NCBI GenBank assembly: GCA_022836615.1
Contig: MU405281.1
Location: 62,001 to 126,000, forward strand
Direction: 5' to 3'
Origin: Annulohypoxylon bovei var. microspora
Lineage: Eukaryota; Ascomycota; Sordariomycetes; Xylariales; Hypoxylaceae
DNA: 64,000 nucleotides
This document shows positions 1-11,515 of this stretch, piece by piece. The notes beneath the pieces were generated by a model that was not told where the DNA came from, ran no database searches, and was given only the letters and a program-made list of their open reading frames with translations. How positions within the stretch are numbered: the stretch's first letter is position 1; each line of letters starts with the position of its first letter. A program made the position numbers and the translations under genes.

Positions 1-1125
1 TGTCTAAAGACCGTTGATGGTGTAAGACTTAAGCACAGATAGGGTTCTACAATGTCAAATAAATATTTAATAGATATTAGGCAGAGGAGCTAGGCGAGTA
101 TTAATAGTTGGAAGATTGATAGGTCTTAGTAGGCTATTGCGGTGAAACTCGGCTTCGTACTGTACAATATGAGTGAGACTGAATCACGCTGACTGAGACG
201 AAGAGGGAATCGAGTAGTACATTGATCCGGTTTGTTGCGCTACGCAGGTCTAATTGAAGTCATTGCTCGTTATTAAGGCTGTGCTACTGACAAATTCCTA
301 GATAGTTAAAGTGTCAGATAACAAAGAGAGTAAAGTCCACGGTGTTGAGGTTATTTGTCATGAGTTCAATTACTCAGCCTCGATGGATCTACTGTGTAGA
401 GTGATAACCTTTAACTATGGAAACTCGAAACTCTAGCTAGACCCGCGTGGAGGGACACCCCACTCAAATCATGAACTACTGCAACCCATTTATAGGCCTG
501 TGGTACATGGATGTGACGTAATTGAAAAGCAGGTACGATTTACAAGTATCTTCAATTATCTTCAACAGATACCTAGGTAGACATTACATAGGTATGTACC
601 TACCTATCGCAAAAGGGGTACTATTCAGTCTACATACATAGGTACATAGGTAGATACAGCATGTAGAATTACTATTTCACATTTCAACACGTTCAAGATC
701 AAATCAGAAAATGTTTAGAAAAGAATGTCAATTTACTCACACGACTCACAAAATCCGAGTCGGAGTCTTGAATGCACTAGCTTTGTTACCACAATCCTGA
801 TCAGAGCGGCCAAGTTGGCTGGCTCAGCTGGTCCCCCTTACATCCCCAAATGCTCACCCCAAAATCCAAATCAATCAACCGTAAAAAGTCGACTCGAAGA
901 ACCAAGTGACCTTCGTTAAAGAATCATAAAATCATGTGCCTTCCTAGCAACGCGAGATTCCATATGCCGTTACCCCATGTGCTTGCAAAATCTTCCCAGA
1001 TAACTACGCTAAATACCAAAGTGACGATAAGCGGTAATCATATCTCATGATCATCGAATATCACGATATCTCGTTGCTAAATAAGAGGATCGATCTGCTG
1101 CGACGAGACTATGAACACTTCTCAA
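1..1125. other. Intergenic, 3' flank of the Ca2+/H+ exchanger gene
   Basis: I see no supportable gene here. The longest open frame (725-919, 64 codons) resembles no family I know. Positions 566-655 hold several copies of the dispersed ACCTAGGTA/TAGGTACCT short motif found throughout the window. The stretch probably includes the 3' untranslated region and terminator of the exchanger gene that ends at 1126. Confidence 0.6.
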
Positions 1126-3763
1126 TCACCCAAAAGTGCTAGCGGCTTCACCCTCGGGATAGAAGAACGCGACAACGGCAATGATAACATACGTGGCGCA
1201 GAGTAGCGCACCCTCTAGATAATTGCTTCGGCCATCTAGGATTAGGAAGTTGATGATGAAGGCCGATACGAATAAGCATACCGTCTCGAAGAGGGTGAAG
1301 TATAATGTCATAGGCTGTCCAATGATCCAGCCAATGATGACCACGAGCGGCGTCAGGAATAGCGCGATCTGGATCGAGGAACCGATGGCTACGCCGATTG
1401 CTAGATCCATCTTGTTCTTCATCGCAACCGAAACAGCTGTTACGTGCTCCGCTGCGTTACCGACGATAGGAAGGATGATCAAGCCGATGAATGTTTCTTT
1501 AATGGCACTGTTCGATACCACGTCGTCGATAGCATCGACCATGAATTCAGCACACAAGGCAACAAGGGCCGTGGAGATCAGTAACATGATGATAGCTGCG
1601 CCGCGTGATAGATCGTCTTCGTGCTCCTTGCCTTCTTCGCCCATACCCCCAGTCAAAATTGATACCGGAACTTGCGAAGGCATCATGGCTCCTGGTGGCC
1701 GATACTGGTATTGGTTAAGCCTCTCCGGAAGAGAATTCGTCCTGCGAATTCCGTATCTAACGCGTGGTACAGGGCCCGAAGGAACAGAAGGTGTTGCTCC
1801 CATATCCGAGCCTTGCGTGAAAACAGGTGGTGCCAGGCTCTTAGCCACAGGTCGAAGGGACAGGACGCGGAGGTTATTGAAAGGACGTTTAGCTCCTGAA
1901 GGTGTAACCTCGAACGTACCCTCGACATTAGCAACCGCATCTGCGAAATCTACGCGGCGAGGCTCTCCGGTACTTGCGACGGGATTGGGTGCGGTATCCG
2001 GTCCGGGAGCAACTATGTTCTCGGGTTCTTCGTCGACAGGGACAGGAGTCTTTCTATCACGCTTGTGCTTGCGTTTATAACGCTTATGCTTGCGCCGAGT
2101 TTTGGCTTCGTCTTCCTCCTCGACAGCTTCGTCGCTACCCTTAGAGTTCAATTTGGGGAAGAAGCTAGGTCTATGCCCAGAGTCACTAGATCTAGAACCC
2201 TCGTGGGTGGGACTAGCGTTGTTGGTTCCAAGTGACGAGGTTCGGGTACGAGGCGCGTCGGTGTCGATCGATGCTACACTTGACTTCCTACGGCGGTGTC
2301 CACGAATAGCTCGCTTAACTCGTTTGGACATGGTCTCTCTCGAGTGACTTGAGTTATCCGAGTCCGAATCTGATGAGGAGCTCGAGTCAGAATCGGACGA
2401 TTCCAACCATGCGGCGGCGGGTCCAGGTGTTGCTTCCTCGTCGATGATATGTTGAGGAGTCGATTCATACATGTATGCATGAGACTTCAACTGGAATCCA
2501 AGATATATGATATACACCAATAAGAGAATGACGCTGACACCGTGACTAATCTTTAGAGATTCGCTGTCTGCTTCAGCCTTATCCTTGAATGATGCATGGA
2601 ATGCAGTCTAATAAATATGATTAGCATAATCCATCGACTAGAAGTAGTAAAAGTGGGCAAAACTCACCGGTAACATTAGGCTAATCACACTCAAACTGAG
2701 CAAACAAGCACTCATCTGCGTCACGGTGCTGTTGTAAATCTAGAATCTGTCAATTGGTGTCCATTGCGTAAGGTGATGTTCAACTGACCTGCTCGCGGAA
2801 TCGTAAACCACCAAGGAAGAAGGCCATTCCCAAAATAAGGAGTAGATTTGCGAGGATGGATCCCAGCAACGAGGCCTGGACGATACGAATTTCACCCTAC
2901 GTACAATTAGTAACGCGATTAATGAGTCGAATGTGTGTGTATTTACCTTGACCAATGCAATGCTATAGAATTGAAATATTCTGTTAGCAATAATCCAATA
3001 TGCGGAACTCCAAGGTACCAAGTCCCCGTATATAGGTCTTTACGGGAGCCCTCAAAGTGATGGACGAGCTACGTGGTTAACTTACATGCTATCGAATTGT
3101 TAGCAAGGTCAAAACCACTCCGAAACAAGTACGTGAGGCTTACAAAATAATCAGTTCGACAGCATTACCAAACGTTACGTTAAGCAATGCGCCGATAGTG
3201 TCACCCATCTTGCGAGCTACAGATTCCGTGGCATGACTAAGAAGAGCTGCAAGAGGAATAATGGCGACGGCGTTTACACCGAATGTAGCTCCGGCATTTC
3301 TATTCGGAATATTTGCGATGGCAATCCCGATGGGAACGCAGACCAAGAATAGGTTGATCCAGCTGTGGAGAAGAACCTTCTTAAATTCAAGGCAGGTTTC
3401 GATGATAATATTGGGTTTCTTCTTGTTACCATCTTCGTCTACGAGAGGCCCCGTCCCCTCCACTTCAGATGCCGGCGAACCTGACTTACCGACATCTTCG
3501 TTATCCGGGCCGGCCTTCTGGCGAATCTGGTGGTCTGCAGAGCCGTTGGGGAGACCCTGGTGGTGGCCATCGAGGCTGCGGGTGCTAGCATCGCGACCCT
3601 TTTCCGAGTGTTGCCGCGAAATAGGAGCGGGCGGGTTAGTTAAGGGAAGAACAGGAGTACTGTTGGACGCGGCGGACTGTGTTGAGCCTCCATACGCGTG
3701 ACCTCGTGCCCAAGAGCGTATGCGATCTATATAAGAGGCCTTATCAGTCGAACTTTCCTTCAT
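1126..3763 (-). CDS. VCX1: Vacuolar Ca2+/H+ exchanger (CAX/VCX1 family)
   Basis: This membrane antiporter uses the vacuolar proton gradient to load Ca2+ into the vacuole. Spliced exons are 3144-3763, 3086-3088, 2947-2962, 2789-2896, 2668-2739 and 1126-2607 on the minus strand, giving 766 residues from the ATG at 3763. Both CAX repeats are present. The first runs through HATESVARKMGDTIGALLN and NAVELIIFIIALVKGEIRIV; the second carries GNAAEHVTAVSVAMKNKMDL and GSSIQIALFLTPLV. Repeated hydrophobic segments precede and follow. A linker of about 280 residues between the halves is far longer than in yeast Vcx1; it starts with an acidic Ser/Asp tract, then basic RRRKSS. The frame stays open past the ATG at 3763 to an acceptor CAG at 3811-3813, so the true start may lie in an upstream exon (see 4679-4682). 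Family assignment is firm, the start is not. Confidence 0.93.
2947..2962 (-). other. VCX1: 16-nt micro-exon of the Ca2+/H+ exchanger
   Basis: The 16-nt exon encodes the I-A-L-V-K part of the first CAX motif. It lies between acceptor CTATAG (2963-2968) and donor GTAAAT (2941-2946). It is needed to join exon 1 to the following exon, which starts at 2896 with GEIRIVQASLLGSILANLL. The reading frame and family motif are restored only when it is included. Confidence 0.85.
3086..3088 (-). other. VCX1: 3-nt micro-exon (CAT) of the Ca2+/H+ exchanger
   Basis: CAT is bounded by a perfect acceptor context (TGCTAAC branch point at 3099-3105, then GATAG) and a perfect donor GTAAGT at 3080-3085. The next intron has its own TGCTAAC at 2983-2989 and CTATAG acceptor. 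Including CAT gives NAVELIIFIIALVKGEIRIV, with the family's usual spacing. Omitting it deletes one isoleucine but keeps the frame. Confidence 0.7.
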
Positions 3764-3810
3764 CGATGTATGCGGCTTTGGCAGATTCGACGCCAAGGTC
3801 GTTGGATGTT

Positions 3811-6800
3811 CTGTAAGGAGAACGGAAAGAGGGGGAGAACGTGTTGAGGATGTAATGCGAGAGCGAGAGGAGCCTAAACTAAATAGGCGTAGAACCAGTT
3901 GGAAAATCGGGGCGGGGCGGTGGCGTGGGGAGTGCTCTGATTGGGGAAGATCAAGGCGTAATCTGAATTATCAGGGGTAGCCCAAGTGGTGGTCTCGGAT
4001 TGGTTCCCAGGCAAAAGGCTCGTAAGCCAGTCATCAGCTTTTCCTAGCAGAGCCGACGTAACTCTGGTAGACCGGCTTGGCAACTGGTCACTGGACCCCT
4101 GGAGTAGGATAACGTGTAGGCTAAACTGTGTGGGTTTTCGCCTTGCTTTTCGGGATGGCGATTACAGCGCCGATCCACATATGAGGCTTGTCTCCCAAGA
4201 CCATAATCAAATACATATCAATAAAATAATAAAGAGCCAGTCTTTTTGTCTATTTCTTTGTTGCCGACTCGATGACTGATGAGGAGATGCCGCAGCCCCC
4301 GACGAGCTTCCTAGTAACAACGACTATAAACTCGGTATAAGAGCCAGGAACATGGAAGCAATATCGGCCGCCTCCCAAAACATCTTCCTAGAAGACCAGA
4401 AGTCGACAGAAGATCACCCCCACTTGGAAGTCTGCCGGAATTAATGTAGCGTCGGATGCATATGTTGGGGTGTGTGGATGGATCCATCAGATACGCGGAA
4501 TACTACTATCGCGCTGTGACTTCATTTGAAGCGCCAATAATAATACGTGTCCGAAGGAAAGCGGAGAGTAGTAGGGAATATGGGAATATAGGTAGCGTAA
4601 TAGAGGATTGGAATTTAGAGAAAAGACAGAATAACAAAATAACAAAATAATAGAAAAGCAAGAAAAGAGTGAACTTACGCATTCTGTTTTCCGCGACCAA
4701 CCTCGAAAAGAGAGTATCGTCTAACTGTAAGACGAATACTCCCTCTTATAAGCTAGTTGGGCTTTGTGTCTCCAACACCCCAACAAGCTTGAGCTCTTCT
4801 TATTGCCTTCTATTGTTTTCTCGTCAGCGGTGGTGTAACACTCGTCCCCCGCGCGCTCTGCTCTGCCCGGTGATATCAGCGAAATCGATTCGCAGCTTAA
4901 TATTTTACCTCCGACCGTTTGTTGCGAGGCTTGCCGGATAACCAGACAACTTTGGAAGCCAGACCAGAAACAGTGGGGTGCGCAGGTATGTACCATGTAT
5001 GTACGTATGAACACCGCCTCACTTCTTCCTGAGGCACAAAGTGAAGCTACTTACACCTCACACTGTGTGCCACGCTTAACTCCAACGAGCGTGCGTAGGG
5101 CTGATAAGCCACCTAAACTGCCAAATAACTTTCGACGGCTCTTCTTGAAATTGTACTAAGAGCTGGAGACTTGAGTATTGAGGTTCTAATAGCTTCTAGC
5201 TTCTGTAGATGACAATACGTATTGTATTCAATGTTGTCTTTGGTGTGGGATCCGGAGTCGGACTTTTTCAAATAAGGATTTTTTAGGAATGTTCTCTACC
5301 TCGTTAAATCGATAAGTCAAATAGGTAGAGAGAGAGAAAGAGAGAAATGATTGTCGAAATTGATGTTTGCGAGATAGATGTGTGGCTGTGCTGTGTGTAT
5401 TCTGTAGTAAAAAGAGTTGAACATTGTGTGACATTCCAGAGTTGATACTTACAACCGGGGAGTTCCTTGTAAGATGCTGTGTACATAGACAATGTACGAG
5501 TCATAATGTGACTGTTTCTAACCTGTAACATTGTAAAGTAACTGCCAAGACTTTACTCCTGCTTAAAACCCACGTGTGGTTGAAGCCATAGATGACCGAT
5601 GACGTAGCGATCAGATATTTTGTGTTACTTGTAATTTTCGTAGCTGCGTATTACTCACTTAAAATGAAGTCTTCGAGTTTCCATATGACGACAACACATA
5701 AACATTTACTTTCTTCTTTTATTGCCAACATCGATTAATTAGTACCTACCTGGTATAGTTGCCGGGTTTAATGTTTTTGTAACGAGTAGAACAACATTTT
5801 ACAACATCAATAATAGCGGTCATTGTATGACTCCTTTAAAGCCGAGTTATCGAGTTATCATTGTAACACTGCCAGACCCGATTCCGAGAAACAGGGACGG
5901 CCTAATTCACACTTTAAGGCTTTATTAACAAATGTAATTATCGCCGAAGACCTGTAGTCAGATTAAGGTCATTATAACTTAGATTCGGATCTCCGCCATC
6001 TTTATCTTCGCCGCCGAGAAATCGGCTCGGGTTTAACTGACAACATAAGGAGTCGGCCTCGGTCAATTCGGCTTAAGGAGAGTTGAAATCTATCATGTGG
6101 CTTTAGATAAAGCCCTTGTCGTCTAGTTCATAAACGCAAGTGGGAACCAATCGCGAAATTCCTTGATCTAAGCGGCGCGACCGTATGTTGTGGCACCTCT
6201 CAAGAGGTGATCCTTCATTCATCATATCTACGTACCCAGTCAAGCATGGTTGGGTCCTCTATGGGCATGACAATGGCATAGGCTTACTAACATTGGTGAT
6301 AGTATTGAATATGCGTTGACATCAACACTTCAATAAGGAAACAATCTTAATTTAATGCCTTTTCCATTTTTACTTAATACCTAAGCAGATTTTCTAAGTC
6401 TATGACCATCATTGCGTCGGTTCAGAGTGTTTAACTGGACCATTAGTACCAACAAGTATGTTCAATGAGCACCTACACATGTGTGACACCGCATACTAAT
6501 AATGGCAAAATCTCGTTTCCTACAAAAGTTGCCCCCTTTCTTGCCTAATAATTGTCCATCATTAGCAGAGGTTATTAATAAGCAGTTATTCTAAACCGAC
6601 GTTAATTACCTAAACCACAGAAAAAAAGGTCGTAAGTTTAAGTCTATATTTATTAGTTGCTTCAAAACACCATCCTTCAATAGGTTGAAAATAAGAAGGG
6701 GGGGAAAAGGGGGGGAGTCTAAAGTGGAATAAATTGTTTAATTATCAAGCAAAACAACATATTCATGTATTTAAGCTATACGAAAACTTCGACTTGTCAC

Positions 6801-7588
6801 GATGTTCCAGATAATTCCTCTTATAAAATCCAAACTACTCCATTCATATGGTTTCGAGTGTGGCATAACAAAAAAGGATTTCATAGCCTTAAACGAGAAG
6901 ATTCCGAACCAAAGTGCATGCTAAAAGGCAATTGAATAAATCAGTATGTTCCAAGGTTATTAATTCACATTTCGGACTAACTACCGTAGGTAGGTAGTGA
7001 TAAAATAATCAATTGAATACACCATACCGAAGCATCCCGCGTTTAACATGATTTTGCACAACGATAAAAAAGAAGCTTCATGGAACAATGGCGTGGACGT
7101 CTGGAGATAAGAAGAAGCAAATGATATACTTCAACTACACATCCCAGATCCCTAACACCACCCATGTTGTCCAAACACATCGGACCTCAGGGGCAATTTC
7201 TTCAACTCAAAATATTCAAATCAATCTCGCTCAGTCGGCTCAAGGTAAATAACTACAGCAATATTAAGTAATGTTGACTAAACACGTAGCAAATTAGACT
7301 TCATCAAATTATCTTATCTAATTTCTTCATTCTCTGTTCTCTTTCTTGCTATTTTAGGGTCTTTTCCCCTTGGTACGCCTTACAACTCCTCAAACGACAT
7401 ACGGCAAATTTGAAGGAGAAGAGCAAGAGAGGTAGGGTGAGTTTATGTACAGATCCTTTTCGTTTAACTTCACTTTCTATGCAAACCCGGGTATTCATTC
7501 CTGAGCAAAAAACCATTGACTGTAAAACGCCAGATGTACAAACAACCTTAATCCCGATATAACCCCTTGTAGTTTGGGTCTAGCTAAC
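3811..7588. other. Intergenic region between the exchanger and GH76 genes
   Basis: This presumably holds the exchanger's promoter and untranslated leader and the GH76 gene's 3' flank. Other minus-strand donor-like sites (GTAAGT at about 5051-5056, GTAAGTATC at about 5446-5454) suggest additional leader introns. From about 5650 to 7500 the sequence becomes AT-rich with no open frame of note. No RNA gene or mobile element was recognised. Confidence 0.5.
4679..4682 (-). other. VCX1: Candidate 4-nt first coding exon (ATGC) of the exchanger gene
   Basis: ATGC at 4682-4679 is followed at once by the strong donor GTAAGTTC (4671-4678). Spliced to the acceptor CAG at 3811-3813 it yields ATG CAA CAT CCA ACG ACC and runs in frame into the known coding sequence, giving 783 residues. 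The implied intron is 868 nt, long for this genome, and its branch point is only CTCAAC-like. The conservative alternative is the ATG at 3763. Confidence 0.35.
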
Positions 7589-9266
7589 TCAATCTAAGCT
7601 CATCCATGCGAAGGCCGAGAGCGAGCCCGCAATGAGAATAGCTGTGATGATACCCGCGCCAGCCTTATCCCCGCCGGTTATGGGGGCAAAGGTAGGCACA
7701 AGGGGTTCGTCGGAGCCAGCGTTCACATCACCCTTGGATGTACCACCGGTGTTGTTGGTTAGGGGTGGTTCGGCATCGGGGGACAGAAGACTGATCAGAG
7801 CACCTAAGACGTTCATCTGTTGGCCGGCACCCACCTTGTTATCGAAAACACCAGTGGTCCAGTGAAAACCGCAGAACCGTCCGTTATCGCCACCAGTGCA
7901 TTGTTTGACGGCGGCTTCGGCTGATGCCTTTAGTACTGGATAGATCTTGTCGCGCGTGTAAGGTGCCAGCTGCATAGTCGAGCCCATCCATCGATGAGTG
8001 TACCCTTTGAACGACTCCATATCGGCGTTACATTTGGTACCCTCGCACGATGGCTCGTATGCAATGTTGTCCGGGAAAAAGATTTCTATCATGCGGTCCA
8101 CCAGGTTGTCAATACGATCCTTCCAGAGCTCGCTGCCGTCGGTCTGAATCACGGTTAGTAGCTAGCACAAATTTACCGAAGTTCGAAAAGGTTGCGAACG
8201 CCCATCAGCAACTTCATGAGGATTTCATAAGGAAAGGCGTTCTAACTTTAGGAATAGCTGGGAGACAAGAGGGACATGAACATACGTAGTTATACAAGAA
8301 GGCGGCGCCCTGTAACAACATGGCAGCATTGTACGAGAACTGGGCTTTGTTGATATCACTGCAATCCGGCAAGTGGGCACCGTCGTATACATCCCACTTG
8401 TCTGAGATGTAACCTAGATTGCTTATGATATCCCAGGTTTTATTCGCGAGGTCCGCATAGGTAGAATTGTCTGTGTAGCGAGCCAGTCGAGCACCGATGT
8501 TGAAGTAGCATGCGTTGGCGATGGCTATAGTCTTGTTAGCATCCGAGACCCTGTTCACCCCACCATAGAAAGAATAGCGAACTGTTCGAACGTACTGTTG
8601 ATGTAGTTGTATCCATTGTTGGATGGATAGACCTGCCATCTAAGACCCCACTCGCATTTCCCGCTAGGCACTCTTCGATCCTCATGCGTCTGCTCGTTGA
8701 ACACGGCCTGCGCCAACGCCAACCACTGTGGTCCATCTGACGGCGGATCCGTGTATCCTACCTCGGTAGCCAGCATGGCAGACAATCCCCAGAAAGCCTG
8801 ATCGTCATTACCCATAGACGCAGTCCAGTTGGGCGGCATGAAGTCTTCGTTAGGACCAACCTGCCAGAGCAAAGCCTGCGACACGGTCTCATCGTATGTC
8901 TTGTCGCCGGTGTGGTGTCGATAGTCTAACAACGTACCCCACATAGCACCTCCTTGCCACCAGTAGTAGTCGCCGTCGGGGGGAGGACCAGGCAAGATAC
9001 CAGGAACCATACCCGGCTCGTCGCCATGGTAGAAGGTGAGAAGATCTTCAGCAACTAAGGCGGCCGCCGACTTGATTGAAGCTATATAAGCGAGGACGAC
9101 TTGTTAGTCATCTCCCCTCACCTACTAGGAACAAAAAGGCTGTGAACGACTATCTAAAATTAGAAGAATACATACCTGGATCATCGAGATTTACATCGAG
9201 GGCTCCATGTGCTATCTCGGCGACTAGGCCAAGTATCGCCAGCAGCGGCGTTGACAACTTCACCAT
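7589..9266 (-). CDS. DFG5: GPI-anchored GH76 endo-1,6-alpha-mannosidase-like protein (Dfg5/Dcw1 family)
   Basis: Dfg5/Dcw1 proteins act at the outer plasma membrane and are thought to transfer GPI-mannoproteins onto wall glucan by processing the GPI mannan core. Exons 9176-9266, 8596-9081, 8286-8524 and 7589-8143 join to 456 residues. The N-terminus MVKLSTPLLAILGLVAEIAHG is a signal peptide. Family hallmarks are GDYYWWQGGAMWGTLLDY, MGNDDQAFWGLSAML with the paired catalytic aspartates at about residues 123-124, and CGFHWTTGVFDNKVGAGQQM. The C-terminus is a Ser/Thr/Gly-rich spacer and a hydrophobic tail (IITAILIAGSLSAFAWM), the pattern of a GPI attachment signal. Introns carry CTAAC branch points. 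The ATG in ATCATGG at 9266 directly precedes the signal sequence. Fungi usually have several paralogues, so DFG5 versus DCW1 cannot be settled here. Confidence 0.95.
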
Positions 9267-11515
9267 GATTTCGTGAACTATGTAGTATTAATTCAGGAAG
9301 AGGGGCGGAAGCGAGTGAACGAAATACGGATCACTAGGAAGAGAAAATAGAGAATGAAGGATAGAAAGAAGTGAATGAATTAGATGTAGACTAGTGATAA
9401 TGAACGACTCATCCGGTAAAGGGCGGATGTAATACCTAGTATTATGATTTTTTTATCACGGTCGGGACGAGAGGGTTTGGACTTAAGGATAGTGGAACTC
9501 GACGTCAACGACGTGAAAAAGGCAAAAAGGGCAAGACAATACCGGTCACCAGGGGGACTACATCGGCAAAGAATGGAGGGCCAAGGTTTTTTGAATCAGG
9601 AGGTGACAGACGAAAGGATGTCGACGAAAGATTAGTCCATCTTGGTGCTTGGCCAAGAAAAAGCCCAGACCATCGTGGAGATTGTTTGCCGGGAAAATAT
9701 GGGATCATTGGGATCACTGGAACAAGGGACAAAACCAGGACAAGCGAATCAACTAAACCGGTTGACCGGCTTTCCCCTTTGCCTAGAAATTACCAAGACT
9801 TTAAAGCATGCGTATTTCTTTACTTCTTTGTTCCATCTTTCGTATTCCTTTTGCTAGACCATTCGGAGGTTGCGAGATGAAAACTTTATATGAGAATATG
9901 GGAATGTTGAAAAAGAGAAGTGAGCCCTGTAGATTCGATTTTCGACATTACATAAGTTGACCTACCTAAGGAGGTACCTACCTAGATGATCGCTCCAGGG
10001 CTGTCGATCCCCTAATCCTGACAGATCAGGCACGTGTTACACAGCACCCGACCGCTGAAATCACTTCGCAATTGAGCAATCAGAAAGCGCCTTGTACAAC
10101 GCACCCCTGAAGATCTTGGCGCCTGAGCCGCCAAGTCGCACTAGTCCCCAGACGGATTAAGGTGTCTAGGCGCGCGCCAGAATTACAAGCCAATGAGACG
10201 GAACTAAGCAGCTAAGGCACCTTGCTTCGTATTTCAAAGGCATCTCATAAAGCCGTGAGTCCCGGTCTGCTGGTTGCTGTGCCTCTCCCAGAGAATGCGA
10301 GATCTAGGTAGTTAAAGGCACTTGTCGATAGAACTATTCTGGAAAATGTTAGATCTGTGATATATACTACGTTTGTACTCGAATTATGAATACCGCAAGT
10401 GTCTAGGTAGTGAGTTTATAGCATGTGTCCATGAGTCCCATGTATGTCCTGTATGTATTAAGTGTGGCGCTGCAGTATTAGGTAGTGCTTAGGTCATCTT
10501 CTACGAGGTTCGTGATCGTATTCCCTCGCGTTACGATGGCACTATCGGATTATATTGGATTATATTTTTCGCTACTTATAAATATACAGCTAAGAGGTAC
10601 TTCGTACTTACGTAGAGATACTTCATGGAATAAGGTAGTAAGCCGAAAGCTGTACATAAAAAAGCGTGTGCCGTGATATCGATGCACATTCACATTATAC
10701 ATAATATCTCAATAACACTAGGAATTTGTAATTCTTCGTCGTGGTTTGTAGATCTGCTAGTTGACCTACCCAAGTCTACCTATTCCATCTATGAATGTTA
10801 CCATAACCTTCTGTTGTGATCGATGTAATTTCAATCCAGGGACCGGTCTACACTACCAAAAACCCTACAAGTTCCCAAGACGCTACAGCATGACATGGCC
10901 ATGATGAGTTTTAATGCCCTCCCCATCTTGCTTACAAAGTATTTTCACATTAGCAAGACTTGGCCGTAATTTAGGGAGAGCCTAAAACGATAATGCGTCG
11001 TATGCTCAGGGAACTTGAGCGATCTCTGGGAATGCAGAAGTGAAGAGGAAAAGAATGTCGACACCAATTGTTCCAGCCTGATCTTGTTGGCTATATCGCA
11101 ACCTGTAATCCAACTCCAATGATAACGAAGTCATCTTCCCATTTCCTGAATTCCCATCTCAACCAGGTACGGTGAACGCGGAACGGCTTTTCCGAAAATG
11201 CAACCGACTTGATAAAACTCCTGTTCCAAAAACGCCCGGTTTAACAATGCTGAAAGTGAAAGTCGCGAATGCAACGGATATCATATATGCTTGTGTGTCC
11301 TTGTTGCTGATGTCGTGATGGCTGAGCGTCGTTCGTTTGTGACACGCTGTTGGCTCGTTCAAGTGATATGGCCTCCAGCTCCTCCCTAACGATGCTGTGT
11401 AGTGATATGTATTGCGGATATATTTATTTTCCTACGCTAATCAACCGTGTAAAAGAATGGTACTTAGTACCAGGTATGAAAAATTGTTGAACGGGAACAA
11501 TGAGAAGTTGAGGTA
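9267..11515. other. Intergenic region upstream of the GH76 gene
   Basis: No gene is supportable; the open frames are short and unlike known proteins. Probable promoter of the GH76 gene adjoins 9267. A cluster of the dispersed motif (CCTACCTAAGGAGGTACCTA, starting at 9961) lies within. The right end holds the 3' flank of the minus-strand gene ending at 11516. Confidence 0.5.

Noticed and set aside
1223..2080. 285-codon plus-strand open frame antisense to the Ca2+/H+ exchanger
   Set aside because: It mirrors the sense exon, which has clear family motifs. The antisense translation resembles nothing, and its length follows from codon bias of the real gene.
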